Both the position numbers and the translations under genes were made by a program. This document shows positions 1 to 12,300 of a DNA stretch of 45,304 nucleotides, one piece after another (within the stretch, counting starts at the first letter, position 1; every line of letters starts with the position of its first letter). A model generated the notes under the pieces. The model was not told the DNA's origin. It made no database searches and saw only the letters and a program-made list of their open reading frames with translations. The stretch comes from Plakobranchus ocellatus (Eukaryota > Mollusca > Gastropoda > Plakobranchidae), in NCBI GenBank assembly GCA_019648995.1, contig BLXT01008305.1:124493-169796 (forward strand), read 5' to 3'.

Positions 1-3000
1 AACAAAAAAAAAAAAAAAAAAAAAGAATATTCATAGATATTAAAATGACAGCAGGTTATAATCTATCTAGACTCCATTATTCAATGCCTCATTTTCTTTG
101 TCTGAAACTAAGTGAAACACATTAGACAGAAGATCACGTACAAGTGGCTGAAGACGTTGACAAAAAAAATTACCCGTTAACAACACTATGACTTCCTTTC
201 AATAAAAGATTTTGAGATAGCTCGGAGCAAGCAAAATCTATTTCTAAGGGCTCAAACAGACAAATTATAAAGGACTCTCTGGATCTAATTCTAAAACCAA
301 TTCTACCGATTTTTTATATACAGCTAATAAATCCACTTACAGAGGCCTATAATACACTCTTCCCAATCTTTTAAATGCTTGTGAAAGTCTTTATGTTTTC
401 TAAATCTAATTTCTGAAGATGAGCACATCATGCTGCTGGAGCTATTTGTACAACCCTAAATCTCAAGCTTGATAGCCCTCTCTGTGTGTTTAGCTAAATG
501 TCTATAAATAGGTGTGGTTTCTCTATTTTATCTGATCTCAAACATTTCTATTGTATTGGATCATCCAAAAAATATAAAATTTTCTCTTTTGATTAAAAAA
601 TATTTTATCAGCCTGTAAAGTCAAATTGAAAATGCTGAAATGAAAACAGCAACTTAAGTGCCCCAAGTCTTCCATTATAAAAGTATAAGCTAATGCTTAA
701 CGCCGGTTGAACTGAAGTTGTAGTGTCCACCTCTCCAGTTCTGTACATTCTGGTTAAAACATGCACAATTTCTCTTTCAACAATGTAAATAAAACCCAAA
801 CATTTTCTTCTGTGCTTTCGGTGGACACAAAAATTGCCCCTCTGACTAAAGACTAACTTATGGAGAGGAAAATGTGCAAAAAATTGGTTGATTTTCTATT
901 CTCCTATATCTGTTCCTCAACATTTGGATAGCCTTATTTCAAAATTTAACAGTATAAATAAATTAAATTGCATCAAACCTTATAGACTTATACAAGGATA
1001 GCCGCCTGCATGAGGGCCTGCTGCTACAATGAGAACCAATCTATTCTTTTTGTTACCCAAAAACAATGCAAGTTACATGAATTTAGAGTAACACCTAGCT
1101 CTTGTCTTGAATAACATCAAAATTAGATCAAATCATCTGCTTGAAGTCCATTTCATTTAACTCTAGAATCTGCAGGATGCTAGAGACTAGATCTAGTCAG
1201 TGAAATACGGTGCATATCAACATTGAAGTCTCCAGACAAGCTATGGCGATATAAAACAAACTTTTATGAAAGAATTTTTGTTTGTTGACAGGGGGTGAAT
1301 TTTATTAAGTTGGTATGGTTTTTGTATATAACCAGTGAACAAGGTGATCTCAGGCTTTTAGGCTCTCATTCAGGCCAGGGCGCCAGTGGTGGAGCTCAGA
1401 CCTGTGACAGAAGGGTCTCTGCAGATCTTTGGGTGGACTCGCAAACCACTGTATATTTAATTACAGAATGTTTTTTTGCAAATAATGGAAAGCAGCTACA
1501 TGTTGCAACTATTATTTCTCTTGAGTTAAAAAATTGATAAAATGAGCCCCTCTTCCTTTTCATTCAGTCTTATTAAGTGACTGTATGGCCCTTAAAAGGA
1601 CCATTTGGGTTAAATTAAATTTTCGTTAACCCTCCCTGTCAGCTTATCCCATTCACTTTCTACACCTCTTTGAATAGTAACATTCAAATGGAAGGATATT
1701 TTTCACTGCATAATGCTGGTCTATAAGAAGGCTGATGAATGCGTTCTTTGTATAGCTTACAACACAGTGACACACACACGTGTGAGCAATCCTTCTTCCT
1801 GTTTCCACCCTTTCGTGAGGGGGCCTGGGGCCTAGCCTACATCACTGAATAATTTTCAGTTTCAGTTCCCATGATACTTTAGGCCTAGCTCATAAGTCTA
1901 CAGCATTACATCACTTTCAGTTTCAATTTCTGTATACACACGAACCCATTGTGTTGGTTCCAGTTCCACACTCTTCTGAGCCTCACCAGTACAGTCACTC
2001 CCTTTTTTTCTACACACTAGCTCAGGTATAGGTCTTTTTGTCTACAAACCACACATCTGTGGTCAATACAGAGGATGGCAAACAAAAGGATAGGCGGGTT
2101 TTTCGTCTAAAGATCTAGGGCTAGATTTTGCATGGCAGCATCTTTGTGAGGGGGGTCAAATCAACTGGAATCCGTTTTCCTATACTAGTGTGGTTACTGA
2201 CATGTCAATTTAAGAGAAATAAAGTAGGAATGGACGTCGAAATAGCGGAACATGTGTACTAACAATTAAGAGGAAAAAATTATGGACTGAGAAGAGCATG
2301 TCGATTCAGTCAAAACAAGCAATGTTGATATAAGTGGTGCACACTGTATAAATTTAGATAACTAGGCCTAAAGTACCAAAAGCTACAAGCCCAATTTTCA
2401 TATTGAAGTTGCTCCCAATCTTCATTGGCAGACAGTGAATAAAAAGTAAATTCTGAGTGGCTTGCAAACTTGCACCCCAATGCCATCTATCTTTTGTAAT
2501 CCTATAGTGCTGCTATGCCAGCATCCTTTATGGAGCTGCACAATCTATGCTATAACTGATGGCTTTGGATACTTTACAGAATAGATAAGGTGCTTAAAAT
2601 TAAGGAAATGTTATCTGGTTGTGTCGAGGATTTTTAAAACAAAACAGTGTAAATGAATGATTAATCACCTAATCTCAAATTTTAAACTAAACTCTTTAAT
2701 ATCAATTGAATTCAATACACACTATTTGCTCACGGACACCAAGATAGTATGAATCCATGAGACTTCTGTGACCCAATGAAGAGCAGTATATTAAGTGATA
2801 AGTCAGTACTGCTTTTAACTAGCTACAGCAGACTAAGCCTGTATATAGAAGTTACAAGAAAAGATCTCAAAGTCTTCATCCTCCCTATCTCCTAACATTA
2901 CTACCATGCAGCCTTCAATCTCATCTTTCAAATACCGTAATACCATAAATTTTTCAATCTAATTCAGAGCAATCTGGGTAAATTCTCATTACTAAGTATA

Positions 3001-3207
3001 TAAGGCCATGTGGTTGTTATGTCACTAGATCCTATCACTTGGGATCTTATATACTACTGCATTATTTACATTGTTGAGTGCAGTACTGGGTTGTTTTACC
3101 TTTTGTTCCAGTTAACTTAAGTTCGTGTTTGCCCTTTCTATCTTTATTGCCTTTGCATATTCCCACAAACCAAAGTCCTTGCAGTGATCAAGTCATCTAT
3201 CACTTAC
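1..3207 (-). other. Region downstream of exon w20
   Basis: Expected to be the last GLG1 intron and possibly part of the 3' untranslated region. I searched the minus strand for a hydrophobic membrane segment followed by a basic tail and found none. It holds a SINE copy (1325-1455), a diverged copy of exon w20's 3' edge (3138-3190) and an A run at 4-24. No convincing coding sequence was seen. Confidence 0.5.
1325..1455 (-). repeat. SINE copy, same family as 42384-42548
   Basis: Read on the minus strand it follows the plus-strand copy at 42384: GGTCCA-type and TCTGCAGAGACCCTTCTGTC, then a body ending TGAGATCACCTTGTTCACTG and GGTTATATAC. Its box B is degenerate. It lies in the region left of exon w20. 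Confidence 0.65.
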
Positions 3208-3314
3208 CTCTGCTGCATACTCCCACAAATCCTTCCTGCGCTTTATCATTTCCCTACAAGCTAATGTCATAGCGTCAGGATCGGTCTCCAGATAGGACAG
3301 CAGGCAAGCCATCT
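3208..3314 (-). CDS. GLG1: GLG1 exon w20 (penultimate coding exon)
   Basis: The first two bases complete the Gln codon from w19. The acceptor is GGTATAG, and the exon ends in phase 0 before donor GTAAGTGAT. It encodes QMACLLSYLETDPDAMTLAC and REMIKRRKDLWEYAAE. The vertebrate equivalent ends its last cysteine repeat with ECKKRLNDR and W-x-YAAK, directly before the ~55-residue segment holding the transmembrane helix. That final exon is not visible between 1 and 3207. Confidence 0.93.
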
Positions 3315-6300
3315 CTATACCACAGGAATATAGAAAACATAATGGTTTCAATTGTCATTTGTTGCAAATGTAGATATGAGCTATATCTACTTCTACCTTG
3401 AGATATAAATAGCCTCTTTTGGAACAGTTTTTTAGTTTTCAACAGCAGAAAACAATAATTATCTCCTTTTATGAACTACACATTTTTATTCCTTATATAA
3501 TAGTGAACATGTTGATACAGATTCTTCACAGTTTTGAAGTACTCTTTTTTTCTAATATCTTTCTGTGCTGACATTTCATAATTTCTCCACTCGTATTGGG
3601 CACATGTCCAAATAGGTTAATTAAACAACTAGGAGCATTGGTCAAGAAGTCATCATTGTTGCAAATCTGAAAGAACTCGTTTGAAACTTATTTGACTACC
3701 AAAATTACAAATTGAAACTTTTTTTCACAAAATTGACCACAGAAAAATGGGTTTGATGTATCCTGGAAGTAGCCTCATAAATTTCAAATTAAACCATATT
3801 CATTAAGCATTAAGAAATAATTTCCAAGTAAAATAGTTAGAATAATGCAAAAAGGACCCTAGGCACTATTTACAGCACTTGTCCTTGACTCTTCCTGAGT
3901 GTCTGTGGTTTTTTTTTCTTTCTGAAAACAAAAGGTAAGATCACAACAACAAAAAAATCCTCACAGATTAAAGAAAGAAAAACAAGACTTAATGTATAAG
4001 AGAATGATTGCTATACTTACGCCTGCCTTGGCCTTGTGAAATGCTTTTACATAGTGTAAGGATGTCTTTTTGACACGTGGTGTGTAGCAAAGGATCTACA
4101 TGCACATCCACTCTGCTCTCAGCTATCATGTATGCAATCTCCTGGAAATGTGGGTTACACAAACATGGATCAAGCTGGTTACAAAGAAAGTGAATTTGAT
4201 CTATTCTTAAAGCATAGGAAAAGCTCAAATCAGCTTTTTTTTAAACAGATCTTTGAATTTTTTTATCCTTTAATACACTACAGAGTAAATAAATATATAA
4301 ACTTATATTTATCATAAATAAAGTGTACTTACTTGAAAGAACCCAAATTTTTAAAAAAGAATATGACTCATTTTGTCAATAAATCCTTTGATTTTACCTC
4401 TTTCTCTTGCATCAATTTTTTGTTGACAATGACAACAAGGAAAGACTAACTTAATTTGATCCATGTGAATTCCCTCCTTTGTCTCTAAAGTCTAAACATG
4501 CATAAGGCTGAGAGATTAAGCAGCTGCCTACACCTTATTTTAAGCATACCTTGATTCTCACTCACTCAAATTGCCAGTTCCGTCAGGCTTACACAGTATC
4601 AGAAAACATGATGAGGTCTGTATAAAAGCCTAAGAACCTTTAGCACCCACATAGTGGAGACAAAGATTTAAGCTAATGCTCAGCAGTAAAGTCAGCAAGT
4701 TTAGAGCTTAGATAGCAGTGACATAGTGTAAGCTACAGTTCAGTAATTTACTTCAAAGCTTAAAAAATGAAGGAGGAAATTGTGTAGAAGGCAATTATCT
4801 TTATATAAATCTGAATGTAAATAAAACACAATGCACATTGCCCATTCACAATAAAGACACATGAACAGATTTTAATGCCTCACCAACTTCTTGTCTTCCC
4901 AGTGTGAAATGCAAGGATAATACTTGTTGGAGCTGTGAATTCTGTTGAAGTGACCTCATTCATCTTTCAGTATGTGTCTATGTGTTACATTGTATTTTAT
5001 TTTATCTATGAAGATCATGTTTTCTGTGACTATATCTATCCTTTGTTGTAAACTTGATTTCACCATTTGCATTTCCTGAGCTCATTTCTTTAGACAAGTA
5101 GGACAAATTTGGAACCTCTAGGGAGCCAGATGAACACCAAAGAGCACATGGAGATGCAAGACCAAAGCAGAGATGAAAAGAATGGGCACGAGCTGGAGGG
5201 AACTAGAGAAGATGACACAGGATAGGAACATTTGGAGATCTTTTGTGGAAGACCTTTGGGTTAAAAGGTTGATGATGAAATGGAATCAATACAAAACAGA
5301 GTAGCAAACCTTTTTACACTCCAGACTTTTCAGAGTTGAGAAGCTTCTTTTCAAACACTCAATAACTCTTCCTGAGCCAATAGTCTCATATTCCACTCCA
5401 TCATCCTCATCTTCATCGCCATCACCTGTCTGTCCATTTATAGACATTCTATGTACATTGACAATCTCGTTCAGACAGTTACGCTTGATCTGGTCAAAGG
5501 AAGAAAACAATGTGAAATAGAGTCTAAATCACAAAACAAATTGCACAGGATTGAAGGAAGACTTAGTTCTGACACTCGCAAAATGCTGGAAAACCACTGG
5601 AATTTAAGTAAAGACTTAGTTCTGACACTCGCAAAATGCTGGAAAATCACTGGAATTTAAGTAAAGATAACTATTATAGAGCATAGCAAAATAAAATCCA
5701 AATGCAGGTCTTACTTTAAAGCTTAAAAGCCATCTAAAAAAAAAACTTAACTCAAGCATGGGAACCCAAAAAAATTTGTTTTGTTAACTTTTGAGTGACA
5801 GAGCCTTGCTCACTACACTTTTGTGATTATACATTTCTGCTCACTTCAAAACCTATGTCTTCATTTATCATTGTAGGCTTTATGATAAACTTTTAAATCG
5901 AGCATCATCCAAAACAGTAACATTCTTATTTAAGCTTTAGCCATTCTATTTTTTGTTTTTGGATAAAAAAAAAGCATTTAAAATAACATTTAAAAACAAA
6001 CCCACATATTTGAGTGAATTAGTAAGGAGTAAGCAATTTCATGTTTACAGACAGTAGATGAACGAATGAGTCAGAGCAATATTAAAGTGTAAATAGTCCC
6101 CGACTCACATCCGCTCTGCACAGTTTCATCACCACTGGGTTTTTATTGATGTCAAGAGCTGCCTCCTTAATTCGCGACTGTATTTCGTGTTCACAGTCCT
6201 TAGAGAGGGGCTGGATAACAACAAAATAACCAGATGCATGGAATTAATGATACACATGATTTTATCAATAATCAAGATAAAGCAGAATAGTCCAAATTTT

Positions 6301-9300
6301 CAAATCAGAAGTGAATCTAAAACTTTGTTTTCTACAACTGATTTCCATAAACTACACAATGTTAAAAAATGAGTATGTTCTAAGGCATCATGAGCCCAGC
6401 ACATGTTTTGCTGTTTTCATTATCCTAGAATTTAAAACAATCAAGCCAACCTGTTGTTTTTTTTTCCTTAAAATTTTCCCATTGCACTGATCTTCTCAGT
6501 TGTCAAATATTTTTTAAAATTCTCATCATTTTACCATGCACTGATCTTATGCATTGTCAAATATTTTTACTTATTCAAACATTTTCCCATGCACTGACCT
6601 TCCCTGTTGTCTAATATTTTTTATATACTCAATCTCTAAAATGGTGAAGTGGCTTGCTTGCTTACACATAACAAAAAATACAACACTTTTTTTTGTAGAG
6701 ATGCAAATATTTAAAAAAAAAGAGGGAATGGCAAATGTAACCAGCCCAAAACTCAGTTCTTTCCTATCCAAATAAAATGATTAAATGTGAGGAATCAATC
6801 AGTCAGATATGTATATTTTGACTCATGAGCTTAATTTATAGGCTGATAATGTATACTTCTATTGAAAAAAAAAAACGTCTTATGTCTCAATCGCAATTCT
6901 GTCAAAAGATATGCAAATTTGAAGATGATATTTTTCTCCTCCAATGGTAAATACAATTTTTTCCTAGAGTAAAAGTATCCTCAGTGAATTTATACTCTAA
7001 ATAAAAAAAATCCTCTCTCTCTCAGCTACTCCATCTACTCAGTCATTTACCTATATGTCTCTTCTCCTCCCCCTTCCCCCCCCTCCCTAAAAACCACTGC
7101 CATTTTTCACTTATCAGCTTGTCTAAACATGTTATTCTAAAACTCCATTGATTCTGGGCTGCTCACCCTTTTCTTTGACGCAAACTGTTTTTTGAGACAG
7201 TCAATGACCTCTCCTTCCAGCTCATGATCTTTGACTTTCTTGTCATATATATTGGCACAATATTTGTGAATGTCAAGCCTGCAAGCTTTCTGGAGATGAG
7301 GGTTGAGTCGAATATCTGCAATGCAAGCGTTTGAACAATAACTCTCCATAAGCCCTGAAGTGAGGATCTAATCATCCACAACATTCTTCATTTTTGTGTG
7401 CAGTAAACATGAGACAGTGCTATCAAGTCCTGCATGTGGATCCAAAAAGATACAACTTTGATTTTCATACCCACAGTGAAATACAGCAGAATTCACCTAC
7501 AACAAATTTACATAAGTCTATCTTTTTTTTCAGCCAATCTCATGCTTCTGGAATATTTTCAAAGCTACTGCTGCTTTATGGACAAAAAACTTTATGTACA
7601 TGTACACATAGTGAAGGCAGGTCATTCGATGTATAAAAAAAAAAAAAAAAAGTAAGTGCTTCCAATAGATAATCATCAAAACTGCGGATTTTTTAAAATG
7701 TAGAAGGTAATGGGTCCTCGGCAATGCCCTGATAGGGGGTGAGGGGGATGTGAGCTGAAGAAACTGTAAGAAAATCTGCTTCATGGAATCAATTTCCAGC
7801 CACTTGGAAAAGATTTTTTCATAACTGAGGAAGATTGGAAGCACTGATAAGTCTATCTTTTTTTTTTCAGCCAATCTTATGCCTCTGGAATATTTTCATA
7901 GCTAATGCTGCTTCATAAACAAAAGACTTTATTTTCATATACAACTAGTGACAGCAGGTCATTTGATGTTTAAAAAAAAATATATATGGCAAAGTCTGTC
8001 TTCCTTTAACCACTACGATGCTCATTAAAAGTAATAACTAGCCAAAAGGAGAGGAGACATATGCCTACATCAATTTTTTTTATTTAATGGAGGGTTTTAG
8101 ATTCTGTGTCTACATGATAATTTCTGTGCATCAGAGCCACATTACCTTGGGCAAATTAAATAAAATTTATCAAATTGGTATTTTTGTTAAAAGATTTTAT
8201 TTGACACCAAGGCAGTCACGTGGTTAATATTATACTACACACAAACATTAGTTAATGTGAAGATCTACCCCTATAAAAAAAAATGTTTTTAAATCATCAT
8301 CATAAATCTTGTAACAACACCAGGCTAAAATAGTTATATTGAAGTGTTACAGCCTGTTATAGCCAAGGGCCGTGTAGTTTCCAAAGGGTAATGTATTGTT
8401 TTGATTTTTCCTCACCATGCGACTTCTCCACCTCCCTTCTCTGAATAATCAGACGGCACGGCTCATCAAAATCCTCATCATCCTTGAACTCATTCAAACA
8501 ATCCATTAAAGTCGCCTCGTCACTGTTCAGATCACAGTGTTTCTGATTCAGAAAAGAAAAAAATGAGCATGAAAAAATGTTTGGGGTGAAAACATTCATT
8601 CAGAAAATATAGAAGATCAAATCATCTTTGATTGACCTACATAATTCTATTGGTTTTTATCTTTATTTCGATAAAAGAGTAAAACCATTACAAACAAAAT
8701 AAAGGCTGAATTGTCAAGCTTGGTAATTCCCACATCATCACTGTCCTTGAGAGAAATTTTCCACAAAACATATTGATATGATAAGAACCAAAAAAAGGGT
8801 GTAACCAAAATACACCTATAGATCATTTTGTTTTGTACACAATGTCAACATCAGCAATGTTCGTTACAGCATAAAATGTAATGATAAAAATCGCAGGAAG
8901 CACTAGCACCACACAACCACAAGAAAATCTAGAGTTTCAAAATATTTAACCACACTTAACTTCAAGTTTTCATTAAGACCTTGCATGAGATTCTGAAATG
9001 AAACATCTCTTGTAATCATACCTTGATCATTTTCTTACACACATGAAGAACAGTGTAATCTCCAAAGACAGCATCATCTTTCTGTTTAAAGAAACAATAA
9101 AAAATTATAATTAAATTAACTTCTTTCTTTATATACAAATCATAGGTGAAGTTTAAACACGCACATTTCTATATATTAAAGTATCCTTTTCTGTAATTTA
9201 TGCAATAGTATTTAACTTACATATTTTTCATGTCGTTGGCAAGATTCAAACAGATTTCATATAATTAAGTAAAAACAGGATAAGTTTCAATTAAACTATA

Positions 9301-12300
9301 ACAAGCTTACTTTAAATCAACAACTGTAGTACAGTTCTTCTTATGCCATTTGTAGCAACTAGATTTATTCTTTATATTAACACATAAATAAAAGTCTTTG
9401 GTGATGTTCCCATAGCATCACTACACCTATGCATGGTCTTTGTGCACAACAGACATTTGCTTTAACTAGAGGAAGGATTTGCCACTTTTTTTAAAACGAC
9501 AGTGTTTTTGGCGCATTCTTCACCATGACACAACAGATGATGGAATCCTCCAGTGAATATAAATAAAAAGCAACACTTTTGCATAAAAAGGGCACCTCAC
9601 AATGAGAGAATACTGGCATTGAGCCAGCAGAAAATGAAAAAAATTCACTCTATTATGTTTTTAAGAGCTTTCGATCAGACAAGAGCTATAAGCCAGTAAA
9701 TGGCACATACATACAGTTCAATTTTTTTTTCCAAAATAATCGTCAAAAGCCTAGGGGAAGAGGGTGAGGCCACACAGGCTCAAAAGTTCACAAGGTTAAA
9801 CAAGTCTTTAGGAATCTATGTGTAATAGGATCATAACAACACTACTACATCAGTCTATCTAATACTTTCCTTTAGCAAGCGTGCGGGTAGATTAGTGTTA
9901 TACATAACAGTGAAGCTCAAATAAGATCCAAAATGTTCAACAGTTTTATTTGGTTGAGCTCCCCAACAAAAATTTGTAATTGTAAGTATCGATTCATATT
10001 TTTGCCAGTAAAAAACCTCCACAGCATGAAATAGCTTTGAAAGATCATTTGGATATAGAAGTAAGAAACTGTGACCTACCTCTCTCTGAAAGACAACCCT
10101 ATGACAGCTGTCCGACAATCTCTTCTTATGTCTATGGAGACACTCAATTACCTGTCGGTTAACAAAGATTCAGTTATTGCCCCAAATTTTTTCCTTTTCT
10201 ATAGTCTGCTTAGAAAAGAAACATGAAAAAAATAGGCGAGTGCAGAAAATACATTCAGCTTTATCAATTACACTAAAGAAGATTTTTGTTATATTTACAA
10301 ATATCAGAATATGAAATGCCTAATTCTAAATTTTTACATTAGACAGTAAGATACTCATCATAAATTATAAAGCACTTACCTCTCCGCCACTATCCCTCTC
10401 ACTTTTGCAGAACTTAGGAACATCATCTTTGCAGGCCTTTTCCAAAGCAGGATCTAACTTTATTGATTCTCCCTTGAAAAAAAAAAGTACAATCATAAGA
10501 AACATGAGAAATTCACATAGACAATCAATTCATACACATCCAAAAGTTAAGAATACTAATTACTATACACACTACAAAGATATAGGCCGTCTGACCAGAG
10601 GGATTATCTAAAACAATGCTCAACTCCTATGCACTGCCATGGTACATCAACTCTTAGACACAGCAATTAAATTAGTATTTCAACACTTACACACTGCCAT
10701 TTGAAATTCAAATCTTACATACAATTACTGGTACCTCAACTCTTACACACTATACTTGGTAGCTCAGCTCTTACACTCCCATTGGCACCTATACTGTTAT
10801 TGGTAGCTCCACTTTTACACACTCCCATTAGTAGTTTTAGTGCCTCAACTCTTTCACACTGCCATCGATATCTCAACTCTTACACAATACCATTGATATC
10901 TCTACTCTTACACATTGCCATTGGTACCTCAACTCATACACTGTCATTGGTACCTCAACTCTTACAAAATGCAATTGGTGTCATAACTCTTACACAGTCT
11001 TCAGTACCTCAACTCTTAAACGCTGTCATCGGTACCTCCACTCTTACATACTGCCTTTTGGTACTTCCACTCTTACTTTCTGCTAACCATAGAAATGTGC
11101 ACAAAATCAAACATTACCCCCAAATTTTTTGTTAATGGGAACAATAGCTATTTCAACTGAATAAATTAAATCACTGCCTTCATACCACAAGCTAATCTCA
11201 TCAGCTGTTAGCAGAGCAGAGGAAAATTCCCCTTTTATTGACATTCTGAGCAATGACTATCAGAAAAAAAAAGGATGAGATCTGGTGGAAAAACTAAATG
11301 TTTTACATCACTGACTCATAAAGCATATAATGATTTACTCCCAATACTTTTATGAAATTTGCAAGGGTGAAAAATTGAATGCAGGGATCAGATAATTCAG
11401 CACCAAGATCTATACATTTATAATGATTTTCAAAATTTTCTTTAAAAAAACACAACTGAACAGCAAGAAAAAAAAGATACAAAACGCAAAAAAAAACCAA
11501 AAAAATCCCCAAATAAACAAAGCACTATAAAAGCATTGGCAAACATCAACGCTATTTTTACTGGAAACAACTTGTAGCATAATAAAGCAAAGCTTACCCG
11601 CTGCAAAAGCTCAAATCTCAGTTGTTTCTGGCATCGTTGACTTATGCGATGCTCATGCTCCATCAATGTGTCACTGAGACAAGCCACAACTTCAAACCTA
11701 TCGACAAAAGAAGACAAGGGATGTATTGAACAGTAGTGAAAATTCGAAGGAAAAGAGGTTAAAGACATTAAGAATTAGAGTACAACAAAGCCTACCATCA
11801 TGTTGGCAGGTGGGTGAAGCTTGAGCATGGGGAATAAGATGCTGCTTACTGTTTAGTATCCATACAAGCAAGGATACCTCTGGTTCCCATAATACAAGTT
11901 ACCTCAGTTGGTTGCATTTTCATTGCCTCTTTATTGCTTCAATGAACAAATGATTTTTTTCTAAATCTCTCCACGAGAAGTCATTTCATAAAGGAATTTG
12001 TATGGTGTGCTTTTTGATGTCTGAAAATAAAAATGTTTAAACCATTTCTTTAAAAACCTCCAAACTTTGCTTGTCCACTATATAATTACTTGAAAGTTAC
12101 AACTGTTATTCAATGAAAGTTTGAAATTACACAAGTTCAGCAAAAATTTGGAATTTCATAACTTTGTTAGTGACTTGCTTTAATTTTTTTTATTTTCTTC
12201 TTTCTCTTTTTTTATAATATATAATTTTCATGTTCTTGTTCCTCTTCCTCCTCACGAAAATACAACTGAGCTCTGCAAAATTATGTAAGTTGAATTTACA

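Noticed and set aside
2243..2257. TAGCGGAACATGTGT occurs here and inverted at 23945-23959.
   Set aside because: A 15-base inverted match 21 kb apart, with no target duplication and three GLG1 introns' worth of exons in between. Probably two fragments of one repeat or chance.
2860..2985. Minus-strand open frame with an acidic end (LGDREDEDFE), considered as the last GLG1 exon.
   Set aside because: No hydrophobic membrane segment and no similarity to the expected C-terminus; the upstream frame is closed.
10701..11135. 144-codon plus-strand open frame.
   Set aside because: It lies within the TCAACTCTTACAC-type minisatellite; the protein is a repeat translation.
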